Shown here one piece after another: positions 13,912 through 19,995 of a stretch of 19,995 nucleotides of DNA. Within the stretch, counting starts at the first letter, position 1. Every line of letters starts with the position of its first letter. The stretch is from assembly GCA_902464965.1 (NCBI GenBank), contig CABQLI010000039.1, forward strand, positions 1 through 19,995. The letters run 5' to 3'. The position numbers were made by a program, and so were the translations under genes. The notes beneath the pieces are model-generated. The model ran no database searches and was not told the DNA's origin. It saw nothing but the letters and a program-made list of their open reading frames with translations. Source of the DNA: an uncultured Collinsella sp. (GTDB taxonomy: Bacteria > Actinomycetota > Coriobacteriia > Coriobacteriales > Coriobacteriaceae).

Positions 13912-15099
13912 ATGTCGAGCCTCACCGGTAAGTCATTGAACCCTGTTATGAATCGCAGGAGCGTTATCGCGAGCGCAGCAGGTCTGGGGGCGATGTCCAT
14001 TCTAGCTGGCTGCTCCTCCAACGGCGGCGACAGCGGTTCCGCTTCGAGCGACGCTTCGTTTAAGATCGGTACCATCGGCCCGCTGACCGGCGCCAACGCG
14101 TCCTACGGCAAGTCCGTTACCCAGGGTGTCGAGCTTGGCTGCAAGGATTTCTCGACCAAGGAGCTGCCGCTTGCCAGCAAGGCCGAGGATGACCAGGCCG
14201 ACGGCGAGAAGGCCGTCAACGCCTTCAACACCCTGCTCGACTGGGGCATGCAGGCCCTCGTCGGCCCGACCACCACGGGTGCGTCGGTTGCCGTTGCCGC
14301 CGAGTGCGGTAACGACCCCAAGACGTTCATGATCACCCCGTCCGCGTCCTCCGAGGACGTCACCGACGGCAAGGATTGCGTCTTCCAGGTTTGCTTCACC
14401 GACCCCAACCAGGGTGTCAACGCTGCCAAGTTCCTGGCGCAGAAGTATGCGGACGAGAAGTTCGTGCTGTTCTATAACTCCGGCGACGCCTATTCTTCGG
14501 GCATCGCAGATTCCTTTAAGGCCCAGGCCGCTGAGTCCAAGCTCGAGATTGTTGACGAGGAGACCTTTAAGGACGACTCCGCCACGAGCTTTACCAACCA
14601 GCTGACCAAGGCCAAGCAGGCCGGCGCCACCATGATCTTTGCGCCGATCTACTACACGCCGGCGTCCGTCCTGCTCAAGAACGCCAAGGACATGGGCTAC
14701 GACGTCAAGATGATGGGCTGCGACGGCATGGACGGCATCCTGGGCGTTGAGGGCTTCGATACCTCTCTTGCTGAGGGCCTGCTGCTCATGACCCCGTTCT
14801 CCGCCGACGACGAGAAGAACGCCGACTTCGTTAACGCTTACAAGGATAAGTACGGCGATACCCCCGACCAGTTTGCCGCCGACGCCTACGACGGCGTGCA
14901 CGCAGTGGCCGAGGCCGTCAAGGAGGCCGGTCTTGGTGTCGACGCCGATCCGACCGAGGTCGCCGAGAAGCTGTCCAAGGCTATGCTCAAGATTACCGTT
15001 GACGGTCTGACCGGCAAGCTCACCTGGAACGATAAGGGCCAGGTCCAGAAGGAGCCCACGGCGTACGTCATCACCGACGGCAAGTACGTACAGGCCTAA
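13912..15099 (+). CDS. livJ: Branched-chain amino acid ABC transporter receptor lipoprotein 2
   Basis: A second 395-residue receptor of the same family, encoded in tandem with the first. Its signal has twin arginines at 15-16 (NRRSVIAS) and lipidation Cys34 in the lipobox ILAGC. The mature domain begins FKIGTIGPLTGANASYG and carries LVGPTTTGASVAV, MITPSASSEDV and YYTPASVLLKNAKDMGYD, the last shared residue for residue with receptor 1. The ATG at 13912 has AGGAG six bases upstream; an internal ATG at 13948 has none. The 140-bp gap to livH contains two hairpins, so receptor mRNA may be made or kept in excess over permease mRNA, as binding-protein systems usually need. Compared with receptor 1 it has an acidic, Ser-rich linker and scattered changes around the likely ligand cleft. 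Confidence 0.93.
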   Translation: MSSLTGKSLNPVMNRRSVIASAAGLGAMSILAGCSSNGGDSGSASSDASFKIGTIGPLTGANASYGKSVTQGVELGCKDFSTKELPLASKAEDDQADGEKAVNAFNTLLDWGMQALVGPTTTGASVAVAAECGNDPKTFMITPSASSEDVTDGKDCVFQVCFTDPNQGVNAAKFLAQKYADEKFVLFYNSGDAYSSGIADSFKAQAAESKLEIVDEETFKDDSATSFTNQLTKAKQAGATMIFAPIYYTPASVLLKNAKDMGYDVKMMGCDGMDGILGVEGFDTSLAEGLLLMTPFSADDEKNADFVNAYKDKYGDTPDQFAADAYDGVHAVAEAVKEAGLGVDADPTEVAEKLSKAMLKITVDGLTGKLTWNDKGQVQKEPTAYVITDGKYVQA

Positions 15100-15130
15100 T
15101 TGGCCGCCTTACATAGAGCGGTTTTGATCC

Positions 15131-15162
15131 CAAGCAGGGGAGGTTTTGGCCTTCCCTGCTTG
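15131..15162 (+). terminator. Intercistronic hairpin between livJ2 and livH
   Basis: CAAGCAGGGGAGG (15131-15143) pairs with CCTTCCCTGCTTG (15150-15162) as a 13-bp stem with one wobble and a 6-nt loop. No T-tract follows, so a partial terminator or an mRNA-stabilising element that favours the receptor message is more likely than a full stop. Confidence 0.6.
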
Positions 15163-15172
15163 CTTGGTATCT

Positions 15173-15192
15173 AGGGACAGTGTAACGTCCCT
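15173..15192 (+). promoter_or_regulatory. Second intercistronic hairpin before livH
   Basis: AGGGAC and GTCCCT form a perfect 6-bp stem with an 8-nt loop, only ten bases after the larger hairpin. It could be a processing site or an operator; the sequence alone does not decide. Confidence 0.35.
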
Positions 15193-15238
15193 GTTTCATA
15201 CATTAACTGGAAACCTATTCGAAAGGGGGATGTGGAAC

Positions 15239-16120
15239 ATGACGGTCTTTATCCAATACCTGGTCAACGGCCTGTCCATGGGCAGCGTCTACGCCATCAT
15301 CGCGTTGGGCTACACCATGGTCTACGGTATCGCCAAGATGCTCAACTTCGCTCACGGCGATGTCATCATGGTCGGTGCCTATGTCTCGTTCTGCGCCACG
15401 TCGTATCTCGGCCTCCCGGGCTGGGCATCTGTAGTTCTCTCTTGTGTGGTCTGCACGGTTCTCGGTGTTCTCATTGAGGGTCTGGCCTATAAGCCGCTGC
15501 GTCAAGCAGGCCCGCTGGCCGTTCTGATCACGGCCATCGGCGTGTCTTACTTCCTGCAGAACGCCGCGCAGCTTCTGTGGGGCGCCACGCCCAAGAACTT
15601 CACTTCGCTCGTCACCTTCCCGGTGCCGGAGTTCTTGGCCAAGTTTAACGTAAGCGCCGTCTCGCTCGTCACCATCGTCGCCTGCCTGGTTATCATGGCC
15701 GGCCTGATGTTCTTTACAGGTAAGACCAAGATGGGCAAGGCCATGCGCGCCGTGTCCGAGGACAAGGCCGCCGCTCAGCTCATGGGCATCAACGTCAACC
15801 GCACCATCTCGATGACGTTTGCAATCGGCTCCGCCCTCGCTGCCATCGCCGGCGTGCTCCTGTGCTCCTACTCGCCGGTCCTGCAGCCCACCACGGGCGC
15901 CATGCCTGGCATCAAGGCCTTCGACGCCGCTGTTTTCGGCGGCATCGGCTCCATCCCCGGTGCCTTTGTCGGCGGCATTCTCATCGGCATCATCGAGGCA
16001 ATGGCGCAGGCTTACATTTCCACGAGCCTTGCCAACTCCATCGTCTTTGGTGTTTTGATCATCGTCCTGCTCGTCAAGCCTGCCGGCCTCTTGGGCAAGT
16101 ACGTCCCCGAGAAGGTGTAG
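15239..16120 (+). CDS. livH: Branched-chain amino acid ABC transporter permease LivH
   Basis: LivH is one of the two membrane subunits of the importer. The 293-residue product has about eight hydrophobic segments and begins in typical LivH fashion: IQYLVNGLSMGSVYAIIALGYTMVYGIAKMLNFAHGD. The cytoplasmic loop that contacts the ATPases is recognisable as MGKAMRAVSEDKAAAQLMGINVNRTISMTFAIGSALAAIAG (the EAA-like loop), and the end reads LLVKPAGLLGKYVPEKV. The ATG at 15239 lies nine bases after AAAGGGGG; an in-frame ATG at 15230 directly abuts that site and is less likely. The stop codon touches the start of livM, indicating coupled translation. Confidence 0.93.
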   Translation: MTVFIQYLVNGLSMGSVYAIIALGYTMVYGIAKMLNFAHGDVIMVGAYVSFCATSYLGLPGWASVVLSCVVCTVLGVLIEGLAYKPLRQAGPLAVLITAIGVSYFLQNAAQLLWGATPKNFTSLVTFPVPEFLAKFNVSAVSLVTIVACLVIMAGLMFFTGKTKMGKAMRAVSEDKAAAQLMGINVNRTISMTFAIGSALAAIAGVLLCSYSPVLQPTTGAMPGIKAFDAAVFGGIGSIPGAFVGGILIGIIEAMAQAYISTSLANSIVFGVLIIVLLVKPAGLLGKYVPEKV

Positions 16121-17209
16121 GTGAGCGTTATGAAGTTTCTTAAAGACAAGCAGACGCGTCACGACTTTGTCACGTACGCCATGTGCGTTGTGGCGTTCGC
16201 CATCGTCTTCTTTATGCAGTCTAACCACATGATCCCGCGCATGATCGCCGGTCAGTTGGTTCCCATCACGGCCTATATCGTCATGGCCATTTCCCTCAAC
16301 CTTGTCGTCGGCATCGCGGGCGACCTGTCGCTGGGCCATGCGGGCTTTATGAGTGTCGGTGCCTACACGGGCATCGTCACCGCGGTCGCCCTCGAGAGCG
16401 CCGTTCCCTCCGATCCTGTGCGCCTTATCATCAGCATCGTGGTCGGCGCCATCGCTGCCGCCATCCTGGGCTTCTTGATCGGTATCCCGGTCCTGCGCCT
16501 GAGCGGCGACTATCTGGCCATCGTGACCCTGGCTTTTGGCGAGATCATCAAAGAGATCGTCACCTGCCTTATTGTGGGCGTCGACTCCCGCGGCCTGCAC
16601 GTGATCTTTAACATCACGGGCAACTCTACGATCGACGACCTGCACCTGCTCGAGGACGGCACCGCCATCATCAAGGGCGCCCAGGGCGCCTCGGGCGTGT
16701 CGACGTACTCGACCTTCCTCGCCGGTGCCATCCTGGTCATGGTCGCACTCGTGATCGTGCTCAACCTGGTTCGCAGCCGTACCGGCCGTGCCATTATGGC
16801 CGTGCGCGATAACAAGATTGCAGCCGAGTCCGTAGGCATCTCCGTCACCGAGTACCGCATGATCGCCTTCGTGGTTTCCGCTGCCCTCGCCGGTGCTGCC
16901 GGAGCTCTCTTCGGCGGTAACTTCTCGCAGCTCTCCGCCACCAAGTTCGACTTCAACACGTCCATCCTCATCCTGGTGTTCGTGGTCCTGGGTGGTCTGG
17001 GCAATATGCGCGGCTCCGTTATCGCGGCGGCGTTGCTCACGGTGCTTCCCGAGCTGCTCCGTCAGTTCTCGGACTACCGCATGCTCATCTACGCCATCGT
17101 GCTGATCCTGGTCATGATCTTTACCAACAACCCGCAGCTCAAGGGGTTCTTCGCACGCATTAAGGACCGCTTTGCTTCCAAGAAGGAGGTGGCAGCCGAT
17201 GCCCAGTAA
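16121..17209 (+). CDS. livM: Branched-chain amino acid ABC transporter permease LivM
   Basis: LivM is the second membrane subunit. The product is 362 residues from the GTG at 16121, which directly follows the livH stop; an ATG at 16130 behind AGGTGA is an equally good start (359 residues). About nine or ten hydrophobic segments are seen. Family signatures include ITAYIVMAISLNLVVGIAGDLSLGHAGFMSVGAYTGI near the N-terminus, VLRLSGDYLAIVTLAFGEIIK around residue 125, and the ATPase-contact loop RTGRAIMAVRDNKIAAESVGISVTEYRMIAFVVSAALAG. It ends with a charged tail (RIKDRFASKKEVAADAQ). It overlaps livG by 11 bp. Confidence 0.93.
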   Translation: MSVMKFLKDKQTRHDFVTYAMCVVAFAIVFFMQSNHMIPRMIAGQLVPITAYIVMAISLNLVVGIAGDLSLGHAGFMSVGAYTGIVTAVALESAVPSDPVRLIISIVVGAIAAAILGFLIGIPVLRLSGDYLAIVTLAFGEIIKEIVTCLIVGVDSRGLHVIFNITGNSTIDDLHLLEDGTAIIKGAQGASGVSTYSTFLAGAILVMVALVIVLNLVRSRTGRAIMAVRDNKIAAESVGISVTEYRMIAFVVSAALAGAAGALFGGNFSQLSATKFDFNTSILILVFVVLGGLGNMRGSVIAAALLTVLPELLRQFSDYRMLIYAIVLILVMIFTNNPQLKGFFARIKDRFASKKEVAADAQ

Positions 17210-18059
17210 ATTTGAGTTCAACAAGGGCAAGATGGTCCCGTATCCTTCTGGCGCCATCGTTCCCGACCGCGACCTGGGCGAGCGCCCGGCGCTCGAGTGC
17301 ATCCACCTGGGCATTGAATTCGGCGGCCTTAAGGCAGTCGACGACTTTAGCCTAACCATCGGCAAGACTGAGATCGCCGGTCTCATCGGCCCCAACGGTG
17401 CCGGCAAGACTACGGTCTTCAACCTGCTCACCAAGGTGTACCAGCCCACGCACGGCACCATCCTGCTCGACGGTGAGGACACTTCGGGCAAGTCGGTCTA
17501 CCAGGTCAACCGCATGGGTATTGCCCGTACGTTCCAGAACATCCGCCTGTTCAACACCATGACGGTGGAGGACAACGTTAAGGTCGGCCTGCACAACCAG
17601 GAGCGCTACTCCGGCTTTGAGGGCGTGCTGCGCCTGCCGACGTACTGGAAGCACGAGAAGGCCGCCCATGAACGCGCCATGGAGTTGCTGTCCATCTTTG
17701 ATATGGAGCACCTGGCAAACGAGCAGGCCGGCTCGCTGCCTTACGGCGCTCAGCGTCGTCTGGAGATCGTTCGCGCTCTTGCCACCAACCCCAAGTTGCT
17801 GCTGCTCGACGAGCCTGCCGCCGGCATGAACCCGTCCGAGACCGCAGAGCTCATGGAGAACATCGTTAAGATTCGCGACACTTTTGGTATCGCCATCATG
17901 CTTATCGAGCACGATATGTCGCTCGTCATGAACATTTGTGAGGGCATCTGCGTGCTTAACTTTGGTAAGGTCATCGCCAAGGGCACGGCCGAGGAAATCC
18001 AGAACAACGATGCCGTTATCGAGGCGTATCTGGGCAAGCAGGATAAGGGGGAGAACTAA
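17199..18059 (+). CDS. livG: Branched-chain amino acid ABC transporter ATPase LivG
   Basis: LivG is one of the two nucleotide-binding subunits that power the importer on the cytoplasmic side. The 286-residue product has Walker A GPNGAGKTT at 64-72, a signature region SLPYGAQRRLEI at about 179-190 (the LivG-type LxYGxQ variant rather than LSGGQ), Walker B LLLLDEPAAGMN around Asp204-Glu205 and the switch histidine in LIEHDMSLVM. A 35-40 residue N-terminal extension (FEFNKGKMVPYPSGAIVPDR) precedes the domain; it is longer than in many LivG proteins and of no known role. The ATG at 17199 follows a near-perfect AAGGAGGTGG inside livM, so coupling is expected. Confidence 0.94.
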   Translation: MPSKFEFNKGKMVPYPSGAIVPDRDLGERPALECIHLGIEFGGLKAVDDFSLTIGKTEIAGLIGPNGAGKTTVFNLLTKVYQPTHGTILLDGEDTSGKSVYQVNRMGIARTFQNIRLFNTMTVEDNVKVGLHNQERYSGFEGVLRLPTYWKHEKAAHERAMELLSIFDMEHLANEQAGSLPYGAQRRLEIVRALATNPKLLLLDEPAAGMNPSETAELMENIVKIRDTFGIAIMLIEHDMSLVMNICEGICVLNFGKVIAKGTAEEIQNNDAVIEAYLGKQDKGEN

Positions 18060-18773
18060 ATGGCAGAGTCGATGCTTTCCGTCTACAACATCAACGTCTG
18101 GTACGGCGCTATCCACGCCATCAAGGACATCTCCTTTAACGTCAACGAGGGCGAGATCGTGGCTCTGATCGGTGCCAACGGCGCCGGCAAGTCCACGACG
18201 CTTAAAACCGTCTCGGGCCTGCTACGTTCCAAGACCGGCTCCATCAAGTTTATGGGCGAGGACATTACCCATACGCCTGCCGATAAACTGGTGGGCAAGG
18301 GCCTGGCTCAGGTTCCCGAGGGTCGTCGTGCCTTTTTGCAGATGACGGTCGAGGAGAACCTGGAAATGGGTGCCTATACGCAGCCCAAGTCAACGGTGGC
18401 TCCGGGTCTCGAGCGCGTCTACGAGCAGTTCCCGCGCCTTAAGGAGCGCCGTCGCCAAGTCGCCGGCACCCTTTCGGGCGGCGAGCAGCAGATGCTCGTT
18501 ATGGGCCGCGCTCTTATGAGTAACCCTAAGCTGCTCATGCTCGATGAGCCCTCCATGGGTTTGGCGCCGATTCTGATTGAGCAGATCTTCCAGATTGTCG
18601 AGGACCTGCACAAGGCCGGAACCACGGTGCTTCTGGTCGAGCAAAACGCACAGATGGCGCTTTCCATCGCCACACGCGGCTATGTGCTCGAGACCGGCAA
18701 GATCACCATGACCGGTAGCGGCCAAGAGCTGCTGCACGACGACAACGTCCGCAAAGCTTACTTGGGCGGTTAG
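18060..18773 (+). CDS. livF: Branched-chain amino acid ABC transporter ATPase LivF
   Basis: LivF is the second ATPase of the complex. The 237-residue product, the usual LivF length, has Walker A GANGAGKST at 38-46, Q-loop region LAQVPEGRRAFLQMTVEENL, signature LSGGEQQM from 138, Walker B LLMLDEPSMGLAP around Asp162-Glu163, and ends with the typical VRKAYLGG. Its ATG immediately follows the livG stop, with a GGGGGAG ribosome binding site in the end of livG. Two hairpins follow, the second a strong terminator, so livF is the last gene of the operon. Confidence 0.95.
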   Translation: MAESMLSVYNINVWYGAIHAIKDISFNVNEGEIVALIGANGAGKSTTLKTVSGLLRSKTGSIKFMGEDITHTPADKLVGKGLAQVPEGRRAFLQMTVEENLEMGAYTQPKSTVAPGLERVYEQFPRLKERRRQVAGTLSGGEQQMLVMGRALMSNPKLLMLDEPSMGLAPILIEQIFQIVEDLHKAGTTVLLVEQNAQMALSIATRGYVLETGKITMTGSGQELLHDDNVRKAYLGG

Positions 18774-18779
18774 GCGGTT

Positions 18780-18801
18780 CCGTCGTTCTACCGAACGGCG
18801 G
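18780..18801 (+). other. Hairpin directly after livF
   Basis: CCGTCGTTC and GAACGGCGG pair as a 9-bp stem (one wobble) with a 4-nt loop, six bases past the livF stop. No T-tract follows. It may protect the mRNA 3' end or assist the terminator downstream. Confidence 0.45.
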
Positions 18802-18845
18802 ATCAGTCGACGCTGCGCGGGCGCCAGAGCGACAACTTGTCATTC

Positions 18846-18887
18846 AAAGAGGGCGGCATGACCAGAAGGTCTATGCCGCCCTCTTTT
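18846..18887 (+). terminator. Strong terminator of the liv operon
   Basis: An 18-nt left arm (18846-18863) pairs with 18868-18886 with a single-base bulge around a 4-nt loop. The core AGAGGGCGGCAT/ATGCCGCCCTCT is perfect and ends in TTTT. It lies 72 bp past the livF stop. Confidence 0.92.
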
Positions 18888-19006
18888 CATGCCAATTTGT
18901 TCGCCCTAGCGCCCGCCCGCTGTCCGTCCTCTTACTGCGACGGTACCATGGTCCAAGGTGATCGATGGGCGGGCCGCTGTTCCTGGCGCTGTGCGCACGG
19001 AATGGG
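18888..19006. other. Non-coding stretch after the liv terminator
   Basis: No ORF with a plausible start and ribosome binding site was found here on either strand. The stretch separates the liv operon from a region of different sequence character. A perfect 7-bp hairpin with a 5-nt loop begins at its right edge (19003-19021) and contains the stop codon of the minus-strand mini-ORF. Confidence 0.4.
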
Positions 19007-19189
19007 CTACTTGCTAGCCCAGTGGCTAACGTCCCTCCTCAGCTTTCGATCGCGGCTGTCGCGTCGTTGGTGTGCCGTGCGCATCACGGCGCGGCGGGCA
19101 TCCTCCTTCATGGCGTGCTCCTGAGCGAGGTTCCTGACAATGCAAAACGGGCATTCGCGGGTCGGATCCTCGTGCCGACGGTCTATCAT
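19007..19189 (-). CDS. Small charged protein with CPFC motif, unknown function
   Basis: I do not recognise this protein. The frame encodes 60 residues, rich in Arg, Asp and Glu, with ECPFCIVRNLAQEHAMKEDARRAV near the middle; the CxxC pair could bind metal but a second pair is missing. Support for coding: its ATG overlaps the stop of a 15-codon upstream ORF in an ATGA arrangement typical of translational coupling, and third positions lean towards G/C. Against: it is short, lacks its own ribosome binding site, and its start sits in the loop of a hairpin. The two ORFs could also be one gene broken by a frameshift. The stop lies in the 19003-19021 hairpin. Confidence 0.3.
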   Translation of the reverse strand: MIDRRHEDPTRECPFCIVRNLAQEHAMKEDARRAVMRTAHQRRDSRDRKLRRDVSHWASK

Positions 19190-19212
19190 CGAGACGGGCC
19201 GTCGGCGACGAG
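19169..19212 (-). promoter_or_regulatory. Hairpin spanning the mini-ORF junction
   Basis: CTCGTGCCGACGG (19169-19181) pairs with CCGTCGGCGACGAG (19199-19212) as 13 bp with one bulged base and a 17-nt loop. The loop contains the overlapping stop and start codons of the two minus-strand mini-ORFs. Confidence 0.5.
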
Positions 19213-19233
19213 CCAGTCATCAAAAACTCTCAT
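19186..19233 (-). CDS. Possible 15-residue leader peptide
   Basis: The ORF reads MRVFDDWLVADGPSR. Its ATG at 19233 has AAGGGG six bases upstream, similar to the AAGGGGG sites used by livJ1 and livH. Its TGA overlaps the ATG of the next small ORF. It is divergent from the AraC-family gene, with 73 bp between the two starts. It may be a leader peptide, or the first part of a small gene interrupted by a frameshift. Its composition shows none of the repeated amino-acid codons of classic attenuation leaders. Confidence 0.28.
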   Translation of the reverse strand: MRVFDDWLVADGPSR

Positions 19234-19306
19234 TATTCGCCCCTTGGACGCGAGGACTGCGCTGCCTTGTTGCCCCATGCTCTCTTCTCGGAAGGATGGT
19301 GACCCG

Positions 19307-19995
19307 ATGGGCTGGATAGAGGACCTCAACGACGCGATGGACTACATAGAGGCGAACCTCGAGGGGGACCTCGACCTCGCCCACGCGGCGCGGCTCGCCG
19401 CCTGCACCGAGGGACAGTTCCGGAGGATGTTCTCCTATATCGCCGGCATCGGCCTCATGGAGTACGTGCGCCGGCGCCGCATCTCCCGCGCCGCGCTCGA
19501 CCTGTCCCGCGGGGAGCGGGTCGTCGACGTCGCGGTCCGGTACGGCTACTGCTCCCCGACCGCGTTCAACCGAGCGTTCAGGGACACCCTCGGGATCTCG
19601 CCCAGCGAGGCGAAGCGCCCGGGTGCCCCGCTCTCGGTCTTCCCGAGGCTCTCGTTCTCTCTCACCGTCACGGGCGCCGAGCCCCTGCCGTGGAGGATCG
19701 TCCTATGGGGCGGGATGCGCCTCGTCGGGGTGTCGCTAACGCCGTGCGGGCCGTCCGAGGCGGGCCTCCTCGCCCAGATGGGGGAGGAAGGGAGAGAGGA
19801 GCTCGGGAGGTTCTGGGGTGGTGCCTCGCGCTCCGGGAGCATCGAGGCCCTGCTCGCCCTCGCCGATGGCTCGGGACCCGAGGGGGTTCTCGGGGTCAAC
19901 GTGTCCGAGGGCGGGGAGTCGAGCTACCGGATAGCGGTGGCGTCCTCGGGGGAGGCCCCCGGCTGGGCGGACGAGATTTACGTCCCCGCCGGTAT
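19307..19995 (+). CDS. AraC-family regulator with GyrI-like domain (cut by window edge)
   Basis: The frame opens at ATG 19307 and stays open to the window end, giving 229 residues. The N-terminal 105 residues form an AraC/XylS two-helix-turn-helix DNA-binding domain: MDYIEANLEGDLDLAHAARL, then FRRMFSYIAGIGLMEYVRRR, and the second helix-turn-helix VVDVAVRYGYCSPTAFNRAF followed by GISPSEAKR. The rest, from about residue 120, looks like a GyrI-like small-molecule-binding domain, with the fragment DEIYVPAG near the cut end. Regulators with this order (Rob-like) act on drug or stress genes. GAAGG and GGTGA sites precede the start. Codon use differs from the liv genes: many AGG and CGG arginine and GGG glycine codons, suggesting a different history. 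Confidence 0.85.
   Translation, partial: MGWIEDLNDAMDYIEANLEGDLDLAHAARLAACTEGQFRRMFSYIAGIGLMEYVRRRRISRAALDLSRGERVVDVAVRYGYCSPTAFNRAFRDTLGISPSEAKRPGAPLSVFPRLSFSLTVTGAEPLPWRIVLWGGMRLVGVSLTPCGPSEAGLLAQMGEEGREELGRFWGGASRSGSIEALLALADGSGPEGVLGVNVSEGGESSYRIAVASSGEAPGWADEIYVPAG

Noticed and set aside
15146..15238. N-terminal extension of livH to an upstream start at 15146
   Set aside because: The extension would cross the intercistronic hairpins and lacks a ribosome binding site; the LivH family start fits 15239.
15215..17491. Minus-strand open frame of 758 codons across livH, livM and livG
   Set aside because: It runs across three genes with clear family motifs on the other strand; its translation is His/Asp/Gly-rich low complexity, typical of an antisense shadow.
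1..19995. CRISPR array, tRNA or rRNA genes, IS elements, prophage
   Set aside because: No regularly spaced identical repeats with unique spacers, no cloverleaf-like sequences and no transposase or phage proteins were seen. The 10621-10793 repeats are palindromic, diverged and only three in number, so they are not a CRISPR.

Overview
The window reads as chromosomal DNA of a high-GC Gram-positive gut bacterium of the Coriobacteriia, most likely Collinsella or a close relative. This is an inference from three things: strong G/C preference at third codon positions, AAGGGGG- and AGGAGG-type ribosome binding sites, and a large Clostridium-type single-chain PurL next to Actinobacteria-like GC content. 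No phage, IS element, CRISPR array, rRNA or tRNA gene was seen.

Layout. Positions 1-345 (-): N-terminal part of an HD-domain phosphohydrolase. 472-1477 (+): azlC-azlD, a branched-chain amino acid exporter pair. 1628-2650 (+): KdgT-type 2-keto-3-deoxygluconate permease. 2840-3982 (+): membrane-bound GGDEF diguanylate cyclase. 4082-5017 (-): EamA/DMT-family transporter lying just behind the purL terminator. 5116-8862 (-): purL, the largest gene. 9047-10609 (+): CPA2-type cation/proton antiporter. 10621-10793: three 50-bp palindromic repeat units. 10880-12223 (-): hom, homoserine dehydrogenase. 12474-18773 (+): a complete branched-chain amino acid ABC importer with two tandem receptor lipoproteins (livJ1, livJ2), then livH, livM, livG and livF, closed by a strong terminator at 18846-18887. 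19007-19233 (-): two tiny overlapping ORFs of unknown function. 19307-end (+): N-terminal part of an AraC-family regulator with a GyrI-like effector domain.

How the genes fit together. The clearest theme is amino-acid economy. The Liv importer brings in branched-chain amino acids, AzlCD exports them, and hom commits aspartate semialdehyde to threonine, methionine and isoleucine synthesis. The liv genes are tightly packed from livH to livF (overlapping or abutting), while the two receptor genes have their own leaders and hairpins, which suggests separate tuning of receptor levels. The other genes look like unrelated housekeeping and transport units.

No obvious defence or other new multi-gene system is present. 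The items most worth a second look are the mosaic palindromic repeat cluster at 10621-10793, whose stems show compensatory base changes, and the translationally coupled mini-ORFs at 19007-19233 whose junction lies inside a hairpin and which are divergent from the AraC gene.
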